Notes under the pieces: model-generated
What the model saw: the letters and a program-made list of their open reading frames with translations, nothing else
Database searches by the model: none
Told to the model about the DNA's origin: nothing
NCBI GenBank assembly: GCA_944388675.1
Contig: CALXJR010000004.1
Location: forward strand, 1 to 33,588
From: an uncultured Clostridia bacterium
GTDB lineage: Bacteria; Bacillota; Clostridia; TANB77; CAG-508
DNA length: 33,588 bases
Direction: 5' to 3'
Program-made: the position numbers and the translations under genes
Shown: positions 26,091-33,588 of the stretch, piece by piece
Layout of the letters: each line of letters starts with the position of its first letter
Numbering within the stretch: the first letter of the stretch is position 1

Positions 26091-27440
26091 ATGAGTATCA
26101 AACCATATTTGATTCAATTTTTAAAATACATATTAGTATTTATAATATTAATATGTATATATCTTATTACTTTAACTTTAAGTGGATTAATCCCATCAGA
26201 ATGGATGAAAGATAATGTAACAAAAAGTTCTGAAGTTTTAAATGAAGAAGGAGAAAAAAAGTTTATAGATTTGGGCTATAAACAAGAATCTGTATTTTTA
26301 TTTACAGATGCATTAATGATTAATACAGCTTATTCTGTAGACTCAAACACTCCACTTGCAAGTTCAATGCTTGCAAGAAAAAATTATATACCAGGCCAAA
26401 CAACAGAAATTTACATAGATAGCCAATATAATCTAGGAGCTTCACCAAACTATATAAATAAATCAAATGGAGATTTATATCAAACTAAAGAATTATATGG
26501 ACTAATGCATGGAGAAAACATTACACAATCATTTGAATATGCAAGATACTGGCATGGTTATTTAGTAATTTTAAGACCTCTATTAGCAATCATTAGTTAT
26601 TCTGGAATAAGGATAGTTTTATTAATTGTAGCAATAGCTTTAATAGGAGTTTTATTATTTCTAATAGGAAAGAAAATTAACTTACAAACTGCAGTATTCT
26701 TCTTAATTGGTTTACTTGCAATCCATATATTCTATGTAACACAATCAATGAATGAAAGTATTGTTATTTTGTTTGGACTTGCTTCATCAATTTTTATATT
26801 ACTAAAAAAAGATACAAAAAAGAACATTGGTATAAACTTTTTCGTTATTGGTTCAGTAACAATATTTATTGACTTATTAACAGAACCACTAATTACTTTA
26901 GGACTTCCATTAATAATATATTTACTATTAATGCAAAAACAAGGAAGTACACTAAAAGAAAACATTATAGACTTTTTTAAAATCTGTATTGCATGGGCAA
27001 TTGGCTATGGATTAACTTGGTTTGCAAAATGGATTTTAGTTTCATTATTATACAACAGACCAATATTACAAATAGCACTAGAGCAAGCAAGATTTAGGAG
27101 TGGGGAAGGAAGTAGTAATAGTTATACTCTTGGATTTGTAGTAGATAGAAACTTTAATTTTTTATCTATTACAATAATGCAGGCTTTAACTTTATTTATT
27201 TTAATTTATGCAATGATTAAAATAATAGTTAATATTAAAAAGAAAATTAATATAAAAGATAATTTGTTACAATGCATACCATTTATTTTAACAGCACTTT
27301 TGCCAATTGTATGGTATTTTGCTTTAAGACAACACTCAGTAATACATGCATTTTTTACATACAGAATTTTAATTATAACTTTAATTAGTTTAATGATATT
27401 ACCAGATATATTATTTAAAAAGGAGAAAGAAAAAACATGA
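26091..27440 (+). CDS. Polytopic membrane protein of unknown function, possibly a GT-C-like glycosyltransferase
   Basis: 449 residues. An N-terminal transmembrane helix (about 10-32) is followed by an outside domain of about 130 residues with TDALMINTAYS and YARYWHGYLVILRPLLA, then roughly nine hydrophobic segments. The layout (large first loop, Asp-containing segment, many helices) recalls membrane glycosyltransferases, but no diagnostic motif is recognised, so the function is not claimed. It starts 22 bases after ruvB with SD AGAGGT, and its TGA overlaps the ATG of the next gene by four bases (ATGA). Confidence 0.75.
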   Translation: MSIKPYLIQFLKYILVFIILICIYLITLTLSGLIPSEWMKDNVTKSSEVLNEEGEKKFIDLGYKQESVFLFTDALMINTAYSVDSNTPLASSMLARKNYIPGQTTEIYIDSQYNLGASPNYINKSNGDLYQTKELYGLMHGENITQSFEYARYWHGYLVILRPLLAIISYSGIRIVLLIVAIALIGVLLFLIGKKINLQTAVFFLIGLLAIHIFYVTQSMNESIVILFGLASSIFILLKKDTKKNIGINFFVIGSVTIFIDLLTEPLITLGLPLIIYLLLMQKQGSTLKENIIDFFKICIAWAIGYGLTWFAKWILVSLLYNRPILQIALEQARFRSGEGSSNSYTLGFVVDRNFNFLSITIMQALTLFILIYAMIKIIVNIKKKINIKDNLLQCIPFILTALLPIVWYFALRQHSVIHAFFTYRILIITLISLMILPDILFKKEKEKT

Positions 27441-28474
27441 AATTATTAATGCACACATGTTGCGCACCATGTAGTGTGTTTTGTATAGATTCATTAAGAG
27501 AAGAGAAAATAGAGCCTACTGTGTATTGGTATAATCCTAACATACATCCTTATGAAGAATATGCTAAAAGAAGAGATTGCTTAAAAGAATATTGTAAAAG
27601 CATTAAAGTAAATGCAATATTTGATGATGAATACGGATTAGATAATTTTTGTAAAGAAGCTGCAGGAGATATAAAAGCAAGATGCGTTAATTATTGTTAT
27701 CCAGTAAGATTAAGGAAAACCTGTGAATATGCAAAGGCAAATGGATATGATGCAGTAACAACAACATTGTTATATAGCATATATCAAAACCATAATTTTA
27801 TAAAAAACTATTTAGAAAAATTATGCAAGGAATATGGTTTAGAATTTGTATATAGAGATTTTAGAGTAGGATTTTGGAAAGGACAACAAAAAGCTCATGA
27901 TTTAGGATTATATATGCAAAAGTATTGTGGATGTATTTTTTCTTTGGAAGATAAGGAGCTAAATAGAAATGTGCAAAAACCAAAGCTTCCAGAAAATTTT
28001 AAGTTTTTACCTGCAATAAAAATGATAAATATAAAAAAGGAGAAAAATAATAAAGAAAAGTATTTGGATTTATTGTTGGAAGCAGACCCAAGTAAAGAAA
28101 TGATTGAAAAATATTTACAAGATGGTGAAATGTTTGTACTAACTTATAAAGAAGAACCTGCTTGTATTGCAGTTACTATAAAACTAAATGAAAACGCAAT
28201 TGAACTAAAGAATTTAGTAACAAAGGAAAAATATAGAGGAAAAGGTTATGCTAAAAGAATGATTAAATATTTAGCTGATAATTATAAAACTAAATATAAT
28301 AAAATGATAGTAGGGACAACAGAGAATAATATACCTTTTTATGTAAAACAAGGCTTTGATAATTATGAAAAAACAATTAAAAACTTTTTTATAGATAATT
28401 ATAAAAAAGACCTCTATGATGGGTCATTACATTGTACAGATCTTTACTATTATTCAAGAAATTTGAAAAAATAG
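27437..28474 (+). CDS. Epoxyqueuosine reductase QueH fused to a GNAT acetyltransferase domain
   Basis: 345 residues. Residues 1-200 are QueH (formerly DUF208): adjacent Cys8-Cys9 in MHTCCAPCSVFC, YNPNIHPYEEYAKRR, RCVNYCYPVRLRKT and YCGCIFSLED, the cysteines and motifs expected for iron-sulfur cluster binding and reduction of epoxyqueuosine to queuosine in tRNA. The usual SPYQ reads SIYQ. Residues about 210-345 form a GNAT domain with the acetyl-CoA loop KYRGKGYAKRMIKYL and IPFYVKQGFDNY. QueH is normally about 180-220 residues, so this is a fusion. The target of the acetyltransferase is unknown. The start overlaps the preceding stop (ATGA). Confidence 0.85.
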   Translation: MKLLMHTCCAPCSVFCIDSLREEKIEPTVYWYNPNIHPYEEYAKRRDCLKEYCKSIKVNAIFDDEYGLDNFCKEAAGDIKARCVNYCYPVRLRKTCEYAKANGYDAVTTTLLYSIYQNHNFIKNYLEKLCKEYGLEFVYRDFRVGFWKGQQKAHDLGLYMQKYCGCIFSLEDKELNRNVQKPKLPENFKFLPAIKMINIKKEKNNKEKYLDLLLEADPSKEMIEKYLQDGEMFVLTYKEEPACIAVTIKLNENAIELKNLVTKEKYRGKGYAKRMIKYLADNYKTKYNKMIVGTTENNIPFYVKQGFDNYEKTIKNFFIDNYKKDLYDGSLHCTDLYYYSRNLKK

Positions 28475-28530
28475 AAATAATTATTTTTAAATTATACTAA
28501 TGTTTTGTTAAAATTAGAGGAAGTGATATT

Positions 28531-29421
28531 ATGATAAATTTTACAAAAATGGAAGGTCTAGGTAATGACTATGTATATATAGATTGTACAAAAAAGGACT
28601 TAAAAGATGCAAGTAATCTTGCTAAAATTATAAGTGATAGACATTTTGGAGTAGGTTCAGACGGTTTAATATTTATAAAAAATAGCAATAAAGCAGATTT
28701 TAGAATGCAAATGTTTAATAGTGATGGCTCAGAAGCTGAAATGTGTGGAAATGGAATTAGGTGTGTTGGAAAATATGTTTATGATAATGGACTAACACAG
28801 AAAAAAATACTTACAATAGAAACACTAGCAGGTATAAAAACTCTTGAATTAAATATAGAAGAAGGCAAAGTTAAAACCGTCAAAGTAGATATGGGAGAGC
28901 CTATACTAGATTTTAGTTTGATACCGGTAACAGATGTATGTGAATATGAATCTGATGAAAAAATTAAATTTTATAAGTTAAACATAGAAGTAGAAAAAGA
29001 ACAAAAAGAATTTTCATGTGTATCCATGGGAAATCCACATACAATTAATTATGTAAAAAATGTAAAAGATTTAAATATTAATAAATATGGACCAATAATA
29101 GAAAAAGACAAACATTTTCCTAACAAAACAAATGTTGAATTTATAGAATTGATTGATAATAATAATATAAAAATGAGAGTTTGGGAAAGAGGAGCTGGTG
29201 AAACACTTGCATGTGGAACAGGTGCTTGTGCATCTGTTGTTGCAAGTGTACTAAATGGCTATACAGACAGAAATGTAACTGTAGAACTTCTTGGTGGAAA
29301 TTTAAATATAGAATGGAATAAAGAAAATAACCATGTATATATGACAGGTAGTGCAACAAAAGTTTTCGAAGGAAAAATAGATGAGGAAAATATTCTAAAT
29401 AAATTATTTTGCAAAGGGTAG
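28531..29421 (+). CDS. dapF: Diaminopimelate epimerase
   Basis: Converts LL- to meso-diaminopimelate for lysine and peptidoglycan synthesis, by a cofactor-free two-base mechanism. The 296 residues show [15 protein letters not shown] at the N-terminus, [16 protein letters not shown] (catalytic Cys72), and [14 protein letters not shown] (catalytic Cys228). SD AGAGGAAGTGA precedes the ATG. A TATACT box at 28493-28498 could be a promoter element, but no good -35 sits at the right distance. Its presence suggests a meso-DAP wall. Confidence 0.97.
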   Translation: MINFTKMEGLGNDYVYIDCTKKDLKDASNLAKIISDRHFGVGSDGLIFIKNSNKADFRMQMFNSDGSEAEMCGNGIRCVGKYVYDNGLTQKKILTIETLAGIKTLELNIEEGKVKTVKVDMGEPILDFSLIPVTDVCEYESDEKIKFYKLNIEVEKEQKEFSCVSMGNPHTINYVKNVKDLNINKYGPIIEKDKHFPNKTNVEFIELIDNNNIKMRVWERGAGETLACGTGACASVVASVLNGYTDRNVTVELLGGNLNIEWNKENNHVYMTGSATKVFEGKIDEENILNKLFCKG

Positions 29422-29442
29422 TGTTAATAAAAAGGAGAATTT

Positions 29443-30387
29443 ATGAACGGAAGAATTGATTTAGCAAATTTAAAATTTGTAAAAGGAGAATTTGAATTAC
29501 CTGGAAATTCTACATCTGTTAGAGGAGAATACTATATTCCACAAATTAATAAAACAGCGTTTTTTAAGCAAAACGGATGTATGCTTGGAGATACAATTTA
29601 TCAAGAAGATCTAACTGAATTATTTGCAACTAGAATAATGGATATTATTGGAACTCCACATGCACAAATATTACTTGCCAGGAGCGATCTTTTTGGAACT
29701 GGTTGTTTGTCAGTAAATATATTGGAGCAAAATGAACACTTTGTAGAGCCAAAACAAACAGGAGGAGCCTATAGTACTATTAGAGATGTTGATGATTTTA
29801 TAAATAGAGATTTAACTCAAATTTCTTCAATTCCAGGTATTACATCACAAGATTTAAGTTATAGAAAAAATTATTTATTAAAATATTTATATGTGTCTGC
29901 TTTAATAAGCAATACAGATGTAAAGATGGATAATATGCTTCTTGTAAAAAATGAGGTTACAGGTAGATTTAGAAATCCTGAATATTATGACATGGGTATT
30001 GCTTTTTCAGAAAGTAATAGAGTATTTTTTGGTAGATTTACATCTGAGGATATTTTGCAACAATTATATGAAAAATATCCAAGTGAAGTTGTTCCATTTG
30101 GGCAAAAAGTTCAAGAAAGATTAACAAGAGATAAAGTAATTGGATTAGCAAATGGCGAATTTTATAATAGGGGTATGTCTAATGCTTTAAGATCGTCAAT
30201 AGTAAAACAATTAACAAGAAGGATTTCTTTAGTAAAAAGTTTAAACTCAAAAGAAATTAATAAATTTAGATATGGAACAAACAATCTACATGAAGCATAT
30301 AAAAATACAAAGGTTTCATTAATAGATAATGTAAGAAATTATTTATCACAAATAAAAAATAAAGTTTTAGGTGGTGAAGGTAGATGA
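29443..30387 (+). CDS. HipA-like kinase-fold protein
   Basis: 314 residues. Several features line up with the HipA/CtkA kinase fold: a lysine in a beta strand (TAFFKQN, Lys42) for ATP phosphate, a helix Glu (LTELFATRI, Glu59), a catalytic-loop-like NTDVKMDN (157-164) matching GNTDRHxxN of HipA, and YYDMGIAF with Asp183 in the place of the metal-binding DxG. The HipA N-terminal subdomain is absent. It probably phosphorylates a protein or another partner; the target is unknown. Classical HipB is absent; instead a small ORF overlaps its stop by four bases (ATGA), suggesting a two-component unit. SD AAAGGAG. The family call is by eye and would need profile confirmation. Confidence 0.65.
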   Translation: MNGRIDLANLKFVKGEFELPGNSTSVRGEYYIPQINKTAFFKQNGCMLGDTIYQEDLTELFATRIMDIIGTPHAQILLARSDLFGTGCLSVNILEQNEHFVEPKQTGGAYSTIRDVDDFINRDLTQISSIPGITSQDLSYRKNYLLKYLYVSALISNTDVKMDNMLLVKNEVTGRFRNPEYYDMGIAFSESNRVFFGRFTSEDILQQLYEKYPSEVVPFGQKVQERLTRDKVIGLANGEFYNRGMSNALRSSIVKQLTRRISLVKSLNSKEINKFRYGTNNLHEAYKNTKVSLIDNVRNYLSQIKNKVLGGEGR

Positions 30388-30851
30388 ATAATGTTATGAT
30401 TTATGATGAAAAACAATACAAAATGGCTTGTACAGAAATGTTGGAAATATTGAAATATATTCCAGACTTAGACTTTAAGAAAATTCCCCAAGATGTTATT
30501 GAAGCACTAAAAAATAATATGGATAAGACATATGAATTTAAGTTGGACTTAAATAAAGATATAGAAAAGCAAAAGATTTCTAATTTAACAAAAGCCATGA
30601 TAGAAAACTTTTATAGAGATTATTGGGTAACAGAGCCTGAAAGAAAAATGATTCTTAAAGAACAAGAAATTGCTAGAAGAAAAGTTGATGAAGAAAAAAA
30701 TATAAAATTTAATACGAAAAATGTTTTTGAAACGAAAGATGTTGCAAATAAAAAAGAAGAAAATAAGAGTTTAGATTTAGTTGAAGTAAAAGAAAAAAGT
30801 TTTTTTGAAAAAATATTAGAAAAAATAAAGAGTTTCTTCAGAAAACATTAA
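30384..30851 (+). CDS. Small conserved partner of the HipA-like protein, unknown function
   Basis: 155 residues, not assigned to a named family. Residues about 14-85 carry a pattern I recall in many uncharacterised clostridial proteins: EMLEILKYI, then KIPQDVIEAL, a KNNMDKTYEF turn, and a TKAMIENFYRDYWV helix. The middle is highly charged and probably disordered (about 90-135). The C-terminus is a short basic amphipathic helix (SFFEKILEKIKSFFRKH) that could touch the membrane. There is no helix-turn-helix, so it is not a HipB antitoxin. Its ATG overlaps the stop of the HipA-like gene, so the two are translationally coupled and likely act together. Confidence 0.75.
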   Translation: MNNVMIYDEKQYKMACTEMLEILKYIPDLDFKKIPQDVIEALKNNMDKTYEFKLDLNKDIEKQKISNLTKAMIENFYRDYWVTEPERKMILKEQEIARRKVDEEKNIKFNTKNVFETKDVANKKEENKSLDLVEVKEKSFFEKILEKIKSFFRKH

Positions 30852-30875
30852 TTGGTAAAACTAATAGGAGAAAAA

Positions 30876-32381
30876 ATGAAAAAAATCATAAATATTTTTG
30901 CAATAATCTTTTTAATTATAATTATTATATTAAATTTAATATTTACCACATATTTGAATGCAAAAGAGTGTACTAGTATAAGTGTTAATAGTTTCATTTA
31001 CATAGTATGCAACATACTTCTAGCCTTAGCGTTATTCTTTGTATCGAAATATTTAGATAATTTACAAGAACAATTAAAAAAACGTATAATTACTATTGGT
31101 GTTATAGTGTTTGTTTTATTTAATATAATATGGGTTCTTATAGTAAATCCTAATGTAGTAGGAGATTCTGTTCATGTATGCAATTTGGCACAAACATTTT
31201 ATAGAGGTGATTCTCAGGAACTATTAAGTAATCTTACATATTTAGGTATTCCTTTAGCACAATATGCGGAAAATTACCACCAACAAATTTCGCTTGCCTT
31301 TGTTTTTAGTATGTTTTTTAGACTAATACATTTTGATGCAATGGAATCCTTAAGAGCCTTAAATGTTTTAGGAAATTTCCTAATAATTTATGCTTTATAT
31401 AAAATCTGTATGCAGGTAACTAAGAAATATGAGATTAATAAAATATTATTCTTTATATTAATTCTTACTTTTGTATCTTTACCAATACTTTCAACATTTA
31501 TATATGGTGATATTCCAAGTATTGCTTTATGCTTACTAGCGGTTTATTTAATGATGAAATATACAGAAAGTAAAAATATTAAATATGCAATATTTGCTTC
31601 AATCCTTACAATGATTGCATACATGATGAGAATGAATAGTTTAATTTTTATAATTGCTACAGTAATTTACTTATTACTTAATATAATTAAAGAATTTAAA
31701 CAAAATAATTTTAAGAAGAATATATTAAATTTTTCAATAATTATATTTTATTTAATTGTTTCAACTATTCCAGCTCAATTAGTTGATAATTATTATTTAG
31801 ATAAATACAATTTAAATAAAAACAATTCATCTCCAACTGTAAGATATATTTTAATGGCAATGGAAGAATCACCAAGAGGTAATGGTTGGTATAATGAAGA
31901 AATTGCAGAAAAAGCTATAAATAATCCAGACATAAAAGAAGAATATAATGAAAAAGTTAAAGAAAGATTGCAATGTTTTGCAAATAATATAGGTTATACA
32001 TTTAGATTTTATACCATGAAAATTGCATCAATGTGGACAGAAAACACTTATTCTGCAATTAGAAATAATACAGTAGATGATAGCGCCTTTCTAGACAATT
32101 CAATTTGGATTTTAACCTTTTATCAAAAAGCATTGTTAATATTAACTTCAGTATGTTGTTTAATAAATTTAATACAAAATAGAAAAATCTTATCATTAGA
32201 AATTATATTTTTGCTTTTAATTTTTATAGGAGGATTTACATTTCATATATTGTGGGAAGCAAAATCTAGATATATAATTCCATATATATTAGTATTAATC
32301 CCAATTGCTGCAATTAAAATAGAGCATTTACCAAAGTTTAAATTTTTATGTAAATTCTCTTTAAAAGGAAATAAGAAATAA
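30876..32381 (+). CDS. GT39-like membrane glycosyltransferase
   Basis: 501 residues from ATG 30876, chosen for SD AGGAG (30866-30870); an in-frame TTG at 30852 lacks one. About ten to twelve transmembrane segments. The first long outer loop begins NPNVVGDSVHVCNLA, with an Asp in the place where PMT/ArnT-type (GT39/GT83) enzymes hold their catalytic acid. GDIPSIALCLLAVYLMMKY and AYMMRMNSLIFI are typical of the family. It likely transfers a sugar from polyprenyl-P-sugar to a surface acceptor, and would use donors from GtrB-like enzymes such as the one at 24092-25039. Confidence 0.8.
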   Translation: MKKIINIFAIIFLIIIIILNLIFTTYLNAKECTSISVNSFIYIVCNILLALALFFVSKYLDNLQEQLKKRIITIGVIVFVLFNIIWVLIVNPNVVGDSVHVCNLAQTFYRGDSQELLSNLTYLGIPLAQYAENYHQQISLAFVFSMFFRLIHFDAMESLRALNVLGNFLIIYALYKICMQVTKKYEINKILFFILILTFVSLPILSTFIYGDIPSIALCLLAVYLMMKYTESKNIKYAIFASILTMIAYMMRMNSLIFIIATVIYLLLNIIKEFKQNNFKKNILNFSIIIFYLIVSTIPAQLVDNYYLDKYNLNKNNSSPTVRYILMAMEESPRGNGWYNEEIAEKAINNPDIKEEYNEKVKERLQCFANNIGYTFRFYTMKIASMWTENTYSAIRNNTVDDSAFLDNSIWILTFYQKALLILTSVCCLINLIQNRKILSLEIIFLLLIFIGGFTFHILWEAKSRYIIPYILVLIPIAAIKIEHLPKFKFLCKFSLKGNKK

Positions 32382-32396
32382 GAGGGGGAAAATGAT

Positions 32397-33227
32397 ATGA
32401 AGAAAAAAACGAAGATTATTTTATTAGTTTTAATTATTGTAATAATACTTATTGGTTTAATTATATGGGGATTATATGAAGCAAGTATAACAAAACATTA
32501 TTCTTTTACAATCACAAATATTGAAGGAACAAAAATTACTGGTGCACGTTTGGTAGTTTCACAATTTGATTATGATATAAATTCAGATAATTATAAAGAT
32601 TATAATGGAAATACAGTTGACTTTTCTAAATTAACAGTAGGAGATAAAATTTATATTTATAACGAAAGACTAGGTGAAAGTTATTTAAATACTATAAAAA
32701 AAATAACAAATAATAAAGTTTTTACAAATTTTGAAAACTTAGAATATTTTTCATTAGACATAGGAGATGTATCTATTAAAGATATAAATGGAAATAAAAT
32801 AGATATTTCTGGACTATCTGTTGGAGATAGAATTGAGGTTACAAATAAAGAGGTAGGATTAGAACCAGCTAGAGCAAACAGTTATGAAGGTTATCCATAT
32901 GATTACTTGAATAATATTAAAAAGATAAAAGTTATAAAAGACAATCCAGCTGAGGCCAAAGCAATTGGTGATAGAAATATGAATGCTATAAAAAAAGCAA
33001 TTGTAGTTAAAGTTGAAGAAGATTATTTATCTGTTGCTGAAATAGATGATAATACTAAAATATTTAAAGTAAAATATCCAGAGAATAATATTACAAGCTT
33101 TGAACAAGGACAAGAAGTTTTAATTTATTTTAATGGTAGAGGTAATATTGATCTTACTATGCAAATAGACAATGTAGGTAAAATTGAAGTTATTAATGGA
33201 GAAAATGCTAACCAAATAACTGAATAA
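32397..33227 (+). CDS. Membrane-anchored protein with internal beta repeats, unknown function
   Basis: 276 residues, not recognised. A Lys-rich start and one transmembrane helix (about 7-27) place the rest outside. Two internal repeats are visible: [18 protein letters not shown] with LNTIKKI (68-103), and [18 protein letters not shown] with LNNIKKI (129-177). Each has a D-x-N-G turn, an L-(T/S)-VGD-(K/R)-I strand and an NIKKI-like end. A weaker third unit ([13 protein letters not shown], near 235) precedes KIEVI. These look like small beta-barrel (OB- or SH3-like) modules; that is inference. SD GAGGGGG. It follows the GT39-like gene by 15 bases and probably shares its transcript. Confidence 0.7.
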   Translation: MKKKTKIILLVLIIVIILIGLIIWGLYEASITKHYSFTITNIEGTKITGARLVVSQFDYDINSDNYKDYNGNTVDFSKLTVGDKIYIYNERLGESYLNTIKKITNNKVFTNFENLEYFSLDIGDVSIKDINGNKIDISGLSVGDRIEVTNKEVGLEPARANSYEGYPYDYLNNIKKIKVIKDNPAEAKAIGDRNMNAIKKAIVVKVEEDYLSVAEIDDNTKIFKVKYPENNITSFEQGQEVLIYFNGRGNIDLTMQIDNVGKIEVINGENANQITE

Positions 33228-33262
33228 AGTATATTCATAAAATAAAAAAATGGAGTAAAGGA

Positions 33263-33588
33263 ATGAAAAGTGTAATAATAATTGGAGCAGGGCCTGCAGG
33301 ACTAACTTCTGCCTATGAATTGTCCAAAAATAAAGAATATAAAATAGTTGTCTTAGAAGAATCAAATGATATTGGAGGAATTTCCAAAACAATTAAATAT
33401 AATAATAATAGAATGGATATAGGTGGTCATAGATTTTTCTCAAAGAACGAAAAGGTAATGAATTTTTGGAAAGAAATTATGCCTTTGCAAGGTGAAAAAT
33501 CACTGGATGATAAAAAATTAACTCGAGAAGCTTCCTCAGAAAAAGGTGGGCATGACCCAGAAAACGATGACAATGTTATGCTTATTAG
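33263..33588 (+). CDS. FAD/NAD(P)-dependent oxidoreductase, amine-oxidase / UDP-galactopyranose-mutase-like (5' part; truncated by window end)
   Basis: The frame is open from ATG 33263 to the window edge, giving 108 residues. The N-terminus has the dinucleotide-binding motif [17 protein letters not shown], a beta-strand acid in VVLEES, and DIGGISKT followed by [19 protein letters not shown]. This pattern belongs to a group of COG1232-like flavoproteins often found beside polyprenyl-phosphate sugar transferases and membrane glycosyltransferases. The exact reaction is unknown; protoporphyrinogen oxidase labels in databases for this group are probably wrong. A GGAG motif lies seven bases before the start. 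Confidence 0.85.
   Translation, partial: MKSVIIIGAGPAGLTSAYELSKNKEYKIVVLEESNDIGGISKTIKYNNNRMDIGGHRFFSKNEKVMNFWKEIMPLQGEKSLDDKKLTREASSEKGGHDPENDDNVMLI

Noticed and set aside
33120-33392. 90-codon - strand frame across the gap before the FAD oxidoreductase
   Set aside because: It overlaps the end of one + strand gene and the start of another with clear motifs, and its translation resembles no protein family.

Overview
The window is AT-rich, low-GC Gram-positive DNA, most likely from a member of the Clostridia (Bacillota). The evidence is strong purine-rich Shine-Dalgarno (SD) sequences ahead of almost every gene, consensus sigma-A promoters, dapF, a TagO/WecA-type initiating transferase and no sign of lipopolysaccharide genes. 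Genus cannot be fixed from the sequence. Apart from one serine acetyltransferase gene, every gene lies on the + strand.

Bases 1-5180 hold housekeeping and nucleic-acid upkeep genes: the 3' part of uvrB, a bidirectional terminator, cysE (- strand), a DUF5662 gene, an AlkD-like DNA alkylation repair protein, an RdgB/HAM1 nucleotide-pool phosphatase, coaD, a short tandem repeat array that runs into the end of coaD, and a TrmL-like tRNA methyltransferase.

Bases 5185-22789 are a large cell-surface polysaccharide locus. A sigma-A promoter precedes rpiA. It is followed by two GT4 and three GT2 glycosyltransferases and an O-antigen-ligase/Wzy-like membrane protein. A second, perfect-consensus promoter (12612-12640) precedes a Wzt/Wzm-type ABC exporter pair, three large multidomain glycosyltransferases, a frameshifted polytopic membrane protein and a membrane-anchored GT2. 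A rho-independent terminator closes the locus. The likely scheme is sugar assembly on a lipid carrier by the soluble transferases and export by the ABC pair, with the ligase-like protein joining or polymerising chains.

From 22890 a further promoter drives a TagO/WecA-like initiating phosphosugar transferase, a GtrB-like polyprenyl-phosphate glycosyltransferase and ruvB. These are followed by a polytopic membrane protein, a QueH-GNAT fusion, dapF, a HipA-like kinase with a small partner protein, a GT39-like membrane glycosyltransferase, a membrane-anchored protein with internal repeats, and the start of an FAD-dependent oxidoreductase. Lipid-carrier sugar chemistry and housekeeping genes are interleaved here.

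The points most worth a second look are: the HipA-like kinase and its overlapping partner (29443-30851); two adjacent glycosyltransferases that look like a duplicated GT2-GT4 protein in which each copy lost the opposite half (14248-17822); the frameshift hidden in the apparent gap at 20035-20433; the repeat array that encodes the end of CoaD; and the QueH-GNAT fusion. No tRNA, rRNA, CRISPR array, transposase or complete mobile element was seen.
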